This document shows, piece by piece, positions 46,564 to 57,100 of a stretch of DNA of 64,000 nucleotides. This DNA comes from Cornus controversa (Eukaryota > Streptophyta > Magnoliopsida > Cornales > Cornaceae), in assembly GCA_026545225.1 (NCBI GenBank), contig CM048845.1, forward strand, positions 36,069,001 to 36,133,000, given 5' to 3'. The notes under the pieces were generated by a model. That model made no database searches. It was not told where the DNA came from and worked only from the letters and a program-made list of their open reading frames with translations. The translations under genes and the position numbers were made by a program. Within the stretch, counting starts at the first letter, position 1. Each line of letters opens with the position of its first letter.

Positions 46564-47787
46564 ATGGCACCAAAGAGAGCAAGTCACCAAGGTGCTTCAA
46601 GTTCACGTAATCCTCGCTGAGCGAGGCATGATCCGACCACAGGTTCTTCACGATCTCGCTGAGAAGGTATTCAAGAGAGATGGCATCCAAGGGCGTTGAA
46701 CTTTGAAACCACGTTTGACATAGCCGAACTTTATGGTATGTTTCCCGAGACATGATGGGGGATTTCCGACATCCGTCGTCGTCGGTCGGCATCCATTTTT
46801 GTTCCACTCTCATCTACCATTTACCCGAGGCTTGTCAAGGTATTTTATCAGAATTTAATGCCGACACCTGATGAGCGGGATGTGCTTACTTCTTCCGTAG
46901 ATGGAACAATAGTTCGAGTGGACATGTCATCCATTGCCATTGCCATGGGTTGTCCTCATGAGTGCCCAGATGATTTATGTCATATCTATACTCCTCTACC
47001 CGACGAGTTGTCGGTGGGTAATGTGGTTGCACGTTTGTGTGCCAACCAATTTTCTGGGCCGAAAAGGAATGCTGTTTCAAAGTCTTCAATGCCAAATCAT
47101 TTATGGTTCCTTGACGCTGTTCTATTCAAGAATGTATGTCCAATTGGACATAAAACTGAGAGACGTTAAGAGTTCCTCAGATCATTATATGCCATACATT
47201 TTGGGCATTGGCTGTCATTCCCACAGATTGTCTGGGGCCAGATGGAGAAGTTTTATTCCAAGGTTGTAGCCAAGGCACCAGACAGTGCAAGTGACTGGGA
47301 GTTTCCATTCCCTACTATTATTCACCAGTTGCTTGTGACACAGGGATATGCAGTCCATGAGGACGAGCTTGCCTTTCCACGTGATCTTCATTATGGCACG
47401 CATGACTGGAACCTGAGTCGATCACATATGCACCAGAGAGTCATAACGGCGCCTGGTGAGGTATCTCGGTTGGCCCAGGGAGGAGAGATTATAGATATAC
47501 CACCACCGGTGGAAGATCCAGAGGAGATGGAGGCTGAGGAAGAGGAGGTGCATGCATAGGCTGGTGGCCATGATTATCACTATTTAGAGGGGCAAATTGC
47601 TGGGTTGACAGCCCAGTTTGGTACCCTACAGACAGAGGTCTCCACACAGTTTGGAGCAATGAGAACAGAGATGGCGGATCACTTTCGTGACACTCGCCAA
47701 GAGCAACTAGAGATGAGAAGGATGATGCGTGCACTAATGCGTCAAGCAAACTTGGATCCAGATGCTCAGTCACCACCACACCCTTGA
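46564..47787 (+). pseudogene. Third ORF (env position) of element B, with nonsense codons
   Basis: Same protein as in D, starting MAPKRASHQGASSSRNPR. One frame from 46,564 to 47,787 (about 407 codons) is broken by several stops, among them TGA after SSRNPR, TGA in place of the Arg before WGIS, TAA after the KTERR motif at 47,167 and TAG after EEVHA at 47,557. Most replace Arg or Gln codons by C-to-T or G-to-A change. The full C-terminus is seen here: YLEGQIAGLTAQFGTL continues into MRRMMRALMRQANLDPDAQ, a likely coiled coil. Confidence 0.85.
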
Positions 47788-49404
47788 CAGGAAGGTAATC
47801 ATCATTTGTATTTTATTTTATTTTTAGTTTTTATTCTTCTATTTATTTTTCTTTTTGTAGTTAGATTTTTATAAAAAAAAAAAAATTTGAAAAATGAAAA
47901 AAATATTTTATTTTTTTTAGGCTTTTTCTCTTTCATATTTATTTTCACCCATACTCTTTCACTTGATCTTTGGGGTATAGTGGTTTGTTTTGACAGGTTT
48001 TAACATCCAAGTTTGGGGGAGTGCTTTCATTGCCTTCATGCTAGTGATGTGCTCTATTTTCTTTCCACTACTCCATAATCTTGGTAACATCGTTCTTACT
48101 CTTCTCTATGCTTTAATTGGGTGTACATTGAGGACAATGTACAGTTTAAGTTTGGGGGTGAGGCGATGCCTATTTGTGTGCTTTAATGCAATATGGGGGG
48201 AAATTTGTGTGAAAATCTTTTTGGTATTAGGATTTTATTTTATTTTATTTTCTTAGTTTGTTTATTTTATTTTATTTTGTTTTATTTTTAGATAGAATGT
48301 TTTGACATTATTCAAAGGATTAGTACCTTATGTTGGTGCATAACTTGCAATTTTTGAGTATGTTTGAAAATTTTGAAAACTATGGTTTAAATTATGTGAT
48401 TTTAATCATGGTTTGCAATAACATGTTTTGGAGTGATTAATTTTAGTTTCCTTACATGCACAGACACACTAGCATAGTCTTATGGGGGTATAAACCTATG
48501 TTTTGAGTTATTGAGTTACATATGCTTGATATTAATTAGTATCTCTTGAGAATGAGTACCGATAATGTGTTTTACTTGACTTCAATGAAAAAGAAAAGAA
48601 AAAAGAGAAAAAAAAAGTGATGAATAAGCAAATCAATTTGATCCTTTTCATGAGAAACCGGGCCTCTATGCCTCAGGAAGCACAGAGTGTTCGCGTCAAA
48701 AGTGAAAAGGTGAGAAAAGATGAGCATTGGTTGTCTTGATTTGTAGCTTGATTGATTCGAGTAATTAGGTCTTCGGGGTATCTTAAAGCCTAGTGCCCTA
48801 AAGCCATCTGGTTTGAGAGCCACTGACTGAAAGCTTGTTACATGGATCTTTCAGAAAGCTTAATAAATCAAGACATTGCACAACCAATAAAGTAATGAAA
48901 AAAAAATTGAAAAAGTCATGTATGCATGTTGGGAAGTATGATTTCAATAAGGGGAGCTAGTGAGTTGAAAGGGTATGTGCTTTAATATATTCAGAGCTTA
49001 GTTATGCTACATGAGAGGACTGCTAGTTCACTTTACACGGGGGAGCTAGAGTTGATTATTTTGAGATATGTTGATGTGAATTATGTATGGGGACCATTGA
49101 TTTGAATTGTGAAATTTGAAAGTTTGAAATTATTCTTGAATGCAAGTTTGTAACTATATATTGTAATCTTCTTCTTGAAATAATGTTGAAACAGAATTTT
49201 GAATGTTTGTGGGTAACATTTCTGGAAACCCTCACGAGACTATACTCGTCCACTAGGGGGAACCTAGGGGTTTAAAGGCTTGTTGCATATGCTAAATGGA
49301 ATCGTTTCTCCCACGAAAGTGGAGTTGGGTAGTTTAGTTAGTAATTGTTAGTTTCCTTTGTTTTAGTTTTGTTTTATTCTATTGCTAAGGGACTAGCAAT
49401 ATGT
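47788..49404 (+). other. Long 3' non-coding region of element B
   Basis: About 1.6 kb. Holds two internal polypurine-like 11-mers (48,009-48,019 and 48,148-48,158, the latter after ATTGAGGACAATGTAC). It also contains two adjacent hairpins (48,792-48,824 and 48,827-48,854) and the stem-loop just before the polypurine tract (49,381-49,400). Parts are similar to the matching region of element C although the two families are otherwise diverged. Confidence 0.8.
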
Positions 49405-49417
49405 AAGTTTGGGGGTG
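49405..49417 (+). promoter_or_regulatory. Polypurine tract of element B
   Basis: AAGTTTGGGGGTG directly before the 3' LTR start TGATCGGCG. Confidence 0.85.
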
Positions 49418-50940
49418 TGATCGGCGTTGAATGTTGCGCATTCTAACCTCTTAACTTATGTATTTTATTCTCTTAGTGATAGATTATTTTGTTATTTTAC
49501 TTTGTTTTAGTGTTTTCTATATTTTCAGGGCCTTAATGATTATTTCAGTTAAAACCAGGATTTTGGGCTTTTAAAGATTACATCCAAGATGGTGAGATGA
49601 AGCCTACATCAAGGAGATTTACTCAACCATTTATTTCAACTCAAATCAGCCAAGAAAGAGGTCCAAGAGAATTGCAGCTGCTTAAGAAGGTTTCGGGCCT
49701 GAAGCCCAAATCTGCGCATAATACAGTCTTAATCCCATTTTGGAAAACGGACCAAAAGTCTTATTTCCGAGCCTCAAATAAACATTATTTTCGCGTAAGG
49801 TTGAACGAAATTTGATTCTGCACACTTTTGTATTTCACAAAAATTCCGTAAATCGGACTTCTAGTGGGTCAAAAGTTGGGCCGAAGTCAGCAGGAAAAAT
49901 CCACTTGATTAGTGCTGCGGGAAACCATAATTTATTCCTAATTGGATTAGGACTTTGGTGTATTCTCTTGGGGAATAAAATGAAGACTTGGAGGCTGAAT
50001 TGGGAGACAACGAGAGATTAGACAGAGAGATTGGAGAGTCTGAGAGGGCTGAGAAGAGAATAGAAACATATTGCAGAGCCATTGGAGAACAAAGTCATAC
50101 GCATAATTCAGAAAGATGATGTCTTCTTCCTCAACAGTTGAAGCTTCTTCTTCTACCATGAGCGGCTAGTTCATCCACTAGGGTTTTGATGTAGCCCTAA
50201 CAAAGCATCAATGGTTTGATTGTTTTAATTATTGGGGACTTTTATATACATGCATAGATTGTATAATTCAGAGGATTCTTATTATAGAATTGAGCAATAA
50301 AAGTCTTGTAAATTCAATCTCAATAATTTCTTATCTTGTCTTAGATATTTAGTTGTTGTTATTGAACTCAATCTCTCTTGTTTTCTGTGATCATGAGAGA
50401 GATTATTGCACAATGGCAATCACTGAATATATTGTTATGAGCTTTGATGGATTATGCCTAGAGAAGATGAACCATACTGCACCTTAGATTAGAGTAGTTA
50501 GGCAGATGGCCCATGCCAATCGAAGATAGTCCATGGCTTAGCCTTAATCATATGTTATCTTCTTGACGGATGAGGGTGAGCTTGTAGCCACCAACACCAC
50601 TTATGCATGATGTAATTCCCCTATAATTGATTCAATTGACCATTGATTGTGGAGTTAGTGGTGAAGTCAAACACCCTAGATTTCTCTCATATTATCTTCA
50701 CTATCTATTTACTTTGATTTATTTTATTTTATCTTTTTAATTAATTTAGTTTAAAAATTAGAATTCTTTTCTTTTAAATTTAATTATAATTAATTCCGTA
50801 TTCCAACTCATCAGACCATAATCCCTGAGGTACGATACCCCTTCCTTTCGATAGCCCTATTCTGCAAGGAATTCGTTCTATTGCGAAGTGTGAAAATTTC
50901 TAATTGATATACTTTTTGAGTCACACTCACACACGAATCA
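49418..50940 (+). mobile_element. 3' LTR of element B
   Basis: 1,523 bp, full length, TGATCGGCG..CACACGAATCA, followed by the target duplication GGGCG (50,941-50,945). Confidence 0.95.
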
Positions 50941-50945
50941 GGGCG

Positions 50946-51958
50946 TCAAACTTTGGGTCGAAAGTTAGCAAAAAAATTCACCTGATTAGGGCCTACGAGA
51001 AAATCCTAATTGACTCCTAATTAGGTGGGGAGACTTTATATTCTCTTGGGGATTAAAAGTGACGAATTGGGGCTATATTGAGGGACCTTTGGCAACAGAT
51101 TTGAATAGGCTTTTGGAGTGGAGAAATATTGGAGAACAAGGTCTTGTGCGTATTACATGGCGATAGTGTCTTCTTCCTTAACAGTTGACGTATATTATTC
51201 TACCGTGAGCGAGTAGTTCATCCACTAGGATTTTGATGTAGCCCTAACTAAGCATAAATGGTTTGATTGTTCTAATTATTGAGGATTTTTGTTTTCATGC
51301 ATAGATTGTGTAATTTAGGGGATTCTATTTAAAGAATTGAGCAATAAAAGTATTATAAATTTTGTTTAAATAATTTCTTATATTGTCTTTGATACTTAAT
51401 TGTTGTGATTGAACTCAATCCCTCTTGTTTTTTGTGATTATGAGAGTGATTATAATACAATAGTAATTATTGAACATATCATTAAAAGTTTTGATGGATT
51501 ATGCCTAGAGAAGATGGACCATACTGCATCCTAGAGTAGAGTAGTTAGGCAGATGGCCAATGTCAACCAAAGATAGTCCATGACTTAGCTTTAATCACAT
51601 GTTATCCTCTTGACAGTTGGAGGTGAGCTTGTAGCCACCAACACCACTTATGCATGATATAATTGTCCATAGTTAGTTTAATTGGTCATTGATTGTGAAG
51701 TTAGTGGTGAAGTCAATAACCTTAGATTTATCTCATATCTTCTACACTCCTTAGTTTCTCTTGCTTTTGTTTGGGTTACTTTATTAGTTAATTTAGAATT
51801 AAAAATTAGCAATTTATTTCTTTTTGATTTAATTAGAATTAGTCCTAAATATCCAACACAGTTAGACCACAGTCCTAGAGGTTCGACAACCCTATTATGC
51901 AGAGAATTCATTTTATTGCGAAGTGGTATATTCTAATTGATACATTTAGCCACGATCA
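50946..51958 (+). mobile_element. Element E1: 5' LTR, right part
   Basis: Resumes the LTR broken off at 29,175. It aligns with the second part of the B LTR, but with many substitutions, and ends CCACGATCA at 51,958. The combined length is about 1,454 bp, close to other LTRs of the family. E1 is thus an older member. Confidence 0.9.
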
Positions 51959-51963
51959 ATTTT

Positions 51964-51980
51964 TGGCGTCATTGCCGAGG
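51964..51980 (+). other. Primer-binding site of element E1, degraded
   Basis: TGGCGTCATTGCCGAGG, three changes from the tRNA-Asp-type site of B, five bases after the LTR end. Confidence 0.8.
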
Positions 51981-52098
51981 ACTGTCTATTTAATTGTTTA
52001 GATTTTAGAATTAGTTTTAATTGGATTTTTATTTTAGTTATTTATTTATTATTTTGCTTTTAATTTCACTTTTTTTTTTCAAGTAATCCAGTCACTAT

Positions 52099-52431
52099 AT
52101 GCATGGTCGTCGTTCGTTGGCTGATCCATTGATACCTTTTGATCTTGAGCCTGAATGAACTCTTAGATAACAGAGGGGTATTCCTATTGATCCTATTATG
52201 CAAGAGGAAGAGAATATTGATGACATGGCTGAGGAACGTAATAATGATGTTGTGCTTAATGTTGTGGTGGAAGGGGCGAGACTGCTCAGGGACTACAATG
52301 TCCTAGAGACTTACATTTCGCCAGCTGGTTTCCAACTTACTAATGTCACTACTCAGAACTACGAGATCAAGACTAGCATCATTCAGATGCTACTATCATA
52401 TTTTGGGCTAACTCAAGAAGATCCTTACAAG
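52099..52431 (+). pseudogene. gag: gag fragment of element E1, cut by element C
   Basis: The ATG at 52,099 begins MHGRRSLADPLIPFDLEPE, followed by stops (TGA, then TAA) before continuing EEENIDDMAEERNN, SPAGFQLTNV and SYFGLTQEDPYK. It ends at 52,431, where element C inserted. ACAAG (52,427-52,431) should be repeated after C outside the window. Confidence 0.9.
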
Positions 52432-53851
52432 TGATAAGTGTTCAATTCTATGCATTTGAACCATCTTTATTGCATATGTTAGTTCCATTTTTGCGTTTAC
52501 CGAGATATGTTTACGGTATTTTTGTGTTTTTGATGTTTTGCAGGTATTGGAGTAAATGGAGCAAAGTTGGAAGCTTTCTGCAGTCAAGAGATGAAATCAA
52601 AAAATGTTGCCAAGGCATCTCGATCAATCGAGATGTGGATTTCGATCAATCGAGATTTTGATTGATCGAAATCTCATTTCGATTGATCGAAATCTCGATC
52701 AATCGAAATGCAATTTCGATCAATCGAAATGCTGCAGAGCCCACTTGGCCACTTGCTCACCTGCTCTCCCACTTGCAACAAAATCCCCCTTTTTGCACGA
52801 CTTAGGGGGATTGTCTGACTTGAACAAGACTTTTGGGGGCCTTCTTGATACAAGAGATATATATATAATGATATATATATATATATGGTGGGCCCAAAGG
52901 AGCCAAAAAGCATACAAAAAGCACCAAAAGCCACATATCTCATATCTCTCAACATACACACCAGGAGACTTGAGGAGAGACCTTCGGGAGAGGAAGAGAA
53001 AAGCTGAACCAGACCAAGAAGCTTCATTCTCTTCATCAATGGAAGGGTGCAAGGCAACCATGAGCAACTAACTCTTCTACTAGGGTGTTGGTTTCAACCC
53101 CTAGCCATGTAAACTTGTTCATCTTTGTAGCTCTTGGGGATTTGTAATTAAATGTTGATTATTTAGCCTAGTGATTATGTACACAAATACATTTCTTATA
53201 TATATTCATTTGATATGGAATTTATTCTTGTCTTAGAGTAGGTTTTGTCACTTGAATGCACAACATTTGCATATTCCACAAGAAGTGCAAATGATGGCTA
53301 GATAATGGTGTTTAAATGAATGTGTGATGCTAGTTTGTATAGACTATGCCAAGACAAGGTAGTTTGGATGCATGTAGTGTTTACGTAGAGAGTAGAGTAA
53401 TTAGGTAGTTAGTTAGGTTGAAGAGCTATGCTTGTTGAAGATGGATTATGATAGGTTAGCACACACATTGATCTTTTGATATGTCATTGAGGTCACAAGC
53501 CTAATGACATTGTTAGGCATTTAATTAATGAATCCCATGCTTGCTACACTTATGAACATGTGAATGGATAGTGGTGGAAACCAACGCTAGTTCTCTCTCC
53601 CAACTTTACTCTTTAATTTTATCGTCATTTCATTTACGCAATAGTTTTAAACACAAAACCAAAAACCTGTTTTTAGAATTAAAGTAGAATTAATCTTTCT
53701 TTATGACAATTAACGACTAGTCCTCGTGGGATCGATACCCTCTATATAGAACCTTATCTACAAAGATTCGTGCTCTTGCGAGTGGTTAAATTATATTTTG
53801 ATAAAAAGGGCAAAATTAAGCTTACAATATAATTTAGTTCCGACCACATCA
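52432..53851 (+). mobile_element. 5' LTR of element C
   Basis: 1,420 bp, TGATAAGTG..CGACCACATCA. The U3 part carries an array of TCGATTGATCGA-type palindromes (52,615-52,735) and TA-rich runs that could include the TATA box (about 52,858-52,886). Confidence 0.95.
52615..52735. repeat. Array of CGATCAATCGA / TCGATTGATCG palindromes in the C LTR
   Basis: At least six inverted or direct copies of an 11-14-bp motif, centred on TTGATC or GATCAA, separated by AAATCT-, AATGCAATT- or GATGTGGAT-type spacers. A similar array recurs in the same element at 59,930-60,240. Confidence 0.9.
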
Positions 53852-53857
53852 AAATTT

Positions 53858-53874
53858 TGGCGCCGTTGCCGGGG
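53858..53874 (+). other. Primer-binding site of element C, tRNA-Asp type
   Basis: TGGCGCCGTTGCCGGGG, identical to the B site, seven bases after the LTR end. Confidence 0.9.
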
Positions 53875-54130
53875 ACTACGGTTTAATTGTCGCCATTGGA
53901 AGATTAAATCTGGTTTAATTCTTAGGGTAGAAATTCTTTCATTCTTTTTGTATATATCTTGTTCTTATATCTCAAACTTCTTGATTTTAGGTATACCACA
54001 TTGTGGGCATCTAGAAGAATTCAAATTGGAACCCTTTGTGAGTATAACTTCAAAAATTGGTGGTTTGAATCATTCTTTTGTATATATTATTGTTACTTTG
54101 TGTGTAGAGGTGCTGTTCAATTGTTAATGC

Positions 54131-57100
54131 ATGCTAGGTAGACGGTCATTGTCACTTCCTTTGCTTCCTTGTAATAGTGAACTTGAACGAACACTTAGAC
54201 AACGTAGAGGAACCTCTAGGGACCCTATTTTGCCTAGAACTGAAAACATGGAACCAAATGAGAGACAACCTCCCGGTCTACCTCCTTTTAATCATGAACA
54301 ACCACCTCCACCACCACCTCCTCAAGGAGAGTTGCTTATGGACTTTTACCTTCCGACTACATTTGAAGTACCTTCGTGTATTCAATTTCCGGATGTAGCG
54401 GCAAATCAATTTGAAATAAAGTCCTCCACCCTCAACCTTCTTAACAGCTTTCACGGTCTTCTTAATGAGGATCCATACAGGCACTTAGATTACTTCTTTT
54501 CCGTGTGTTCCACCATTCGTGTACCACACTTTACGGAGGATGATCTAAAGCTACGTATGTTTCCATTTTCCCTAAAAGATAAGGCTAGAAGTTGGTTCAA
54601 TTCCCTAGAACCCAACTCAATCCATTCTTGGGCGAAAATGCAAATAGAGTTCTTAAAAAAATACTTCCCAATGGGTAAGACAAGTGATATTCGGCGAGCA
54701 ATCACCAGATTCACCCAAATTGACCAAGAACAATTCCATGAGACGTGGGAGAGGTTAAAAGATCTCTTAAAATCTTGTCCGCATCATGCTGTCCCAAAAT
54801 GGCAGCTAGTGCAGAGTTTTTATGATGGGGTGAGTGAGCAACATAGACAAATGATAGACTCCGCGTGTGGGGGTGGGTACCTTTTGAAAAGCCCCGATGA
54901 GGCATGGAAACTTTTTCAAACCCTAAGCAACAATTCAGCTCAACGCTCCTCCACTAGGAAAGGGAAGGCCACCCAACCTTGTAGAGGAGTGCATGAGATT
55001 TCACGGGTAGATGAGGTAGCCATGCAAGTAGAAGCCTTGTCCCGAAAAATGGATTTAATCATGAAAAATGGGCTGCCTATTCCTAACCAATCTGTCCAAA
55101 ATCAGGAGGGGTGTTCGTTTTGCTATAGCACTTCGCATTTTGTGCGAGATTGTCCTATTGCCGGGCAATCCCCCGATTATGCTCAAGAGCAAGAGAATGC
55201 CTTGTACGCTAAACAAATGAATGATCCATATTCGAACACGTACAATCCTGGTTACAAGAACCATCTGGCTTTTTCATGGAAGAATCAAGAATCAAGTCCC
55301 TCTTTCCAAGGGCAAAGTTCTTTTAATTCCCAATCTCAACAGCCTCATTATAGGCCAAACCCTCAACCTTACAATCAAAGATCAAATTACCAACAACCAC
55401 CACCTCCTCCAAGAAGCCAAAGCTTTGAAGAACGAGTGATAAGCAATCTTGAGGCCAACACCCGCTTATTGCAAACTCACTCTCAATCAATCGCTAAGCT
55501 TGAAGCCAACGCTCAATCTATGGCTAGGTTAGAAGCTCAAATCGGGCAACTAGCTAATGCCTTAAATAGAAGGGAGGAAGGTAAGTTGCTGAGTCAACCG
55601 GTGGCGAATCCCAAAGGTGTCCATTTGATTGAAGATCCATCATCTTCAAATTGTAGTGCTCCTCCAGAGCAAGTTCAATCAATCACAACCTTGAGGAGTG
55701 GTAAAACCATTAACTCCAAGGTAGGAGAAGAAGAGAGAAAGGAATTACAAGAGCAACCTAAAAATCCAAAAGAATCCCAATTAAATCCAAAATTGTTTCT
55801 GTCAAATCCAAATTTGCACAATACCCCTTTTAATCCAAAAGGAAAGGCAAGTGAAGTTGTGTCATCATCAATTCCAAATCTTGACACCTCTTATGAACCT
55901 CCAGTTCCTTTTCCTCAACGATTGAAGGAACCTTCTCATTTCGGGAAGCAAGGAGAGAAAATCCAAGACATGATGGAGATCTTCAAACAAGTAAAGATCA
56001 ATCTCCCTCTCCTTGATGCAATTCGACAAATTCCCTCCTATGCGAAATTCTTGAAGGACTTATGCACTCAAAAGCGCAAATCTAGGAATAAAGTTCCTAA
56101 GAAAGTCCTCTTAACTGAGCACATAAGCTCCATTTTTCAACACCAAGCCCCTCCTAAATTCAAAGATCCGGGTGCTCCGACCATTTCGTGCACCATCAGA
56201 AATCAATCTTTTGAAAAAACACTTCTTGATCTAGGGGCTAGTGTCAATTTGCTTCCATTCTCAGTTTACCAACAACTAGGTTTGGGGGAACTTAAGCATA
56301 CCACGGTTGTGTTGCAACTTGCCGACCGTTCGGTGAAGCAACCACGTGGCATCATTGAGGATGTCATCATTCAAGTGGACAAATTCTATTTTCCGGTGGA
56401 CTTCATAGTCCTTGACACGGAACCAGTTCAAAATCTGAATCACCATATCCCTATCATTCCAGGTCGTCCATTCTTGGCCACGGCAAACGCTTGCGTTAAT
56501 TGCCGTACTGGAGTGATGGACATCTCTTTTGGGAATATGAAAGTCCGCTTGAACATCTTCAATGCTTCCCACCACACACCCGACGACGAAAGTGAGTGCT
56601 TTTGTGTCGATGTTGTGGACGACCTTGTTCAAGAAGCACTTCCTTCTATTCTTTCCACGGACCCTTTAGAGGCATGCCTAAATCATTTTAACTATGATGA
56701 TTTTGACATTGAGCAATCCATATGTGAAGTCAATTCCATGCTCGATGTTAATACTGTCATGGATTTGCCTAAGTGGAGAGTTCCGAGAGAACCCTTGCCC
56801 CCTTTGTCCAAAACTCCCCAAACTCCTTCTTTAATTTCCCCACCACAACTTGAGCTCAAGCCTCTTCCAGCTACACTCAAGTATGTTTTCTTGGGCGCAA
56901 ATGAGACCCTTCCAGTCATTATTGCTTCCAATCTCACAAATGATCAAGAATTGGAACTCATAAAGGTGCTCAAAGAGCACAAAGAAGCAATAGATGGAGT
57001 GTGGTAGATCTTAAGGGAATAGACCCTTCTGTTTGTATGCATCGCATACACTTGGAAGAGGATGCAAAGACCTCAAGGGAGGCACAACGTCGATTGAATC

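Larger units (their letters stand above)
29176..50940 (+). mobile_element. Element B: Athila-like Ty3/gypsy element lacking integrase, split by element D
   Basis: The insertion is bounded by TGATCGGCG (29,176) and CACACGAATCA (50,940) and flanked by GGGCG on both sides. Without the nested D (35,026-45,731) and one TTCTA copy it is about 11.05 kb. Order: 5' LTR, tRNA-Asp primer site, gag-protease-RT-RNase H in one frame with stops, no integrase, palindrome-rich spacer, third ORF, long 3' non-coding region, polypurine tract, 3' LTR. In the first 210 bp the two LTRs differ at only three sites, all C/T or G/A transitions, so the insertion is fairly young. Confidence 0.95.

Noticed and set aside
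52615..52735. CRISPR-like array
   Set aside because: Repeats are palindromic, of 11-14 bp, without uniform spacers, and sit in a plant LTR.
52604..53071. Reading frames through the C LTR palindrome array that give Ser-Ile-Asp-Arg-Asn repeats
   Set aside because: They arise from the repeated GATCAATCGA motif. The protein has no domain, lies in an LTR, and both strands are open for the same reason.
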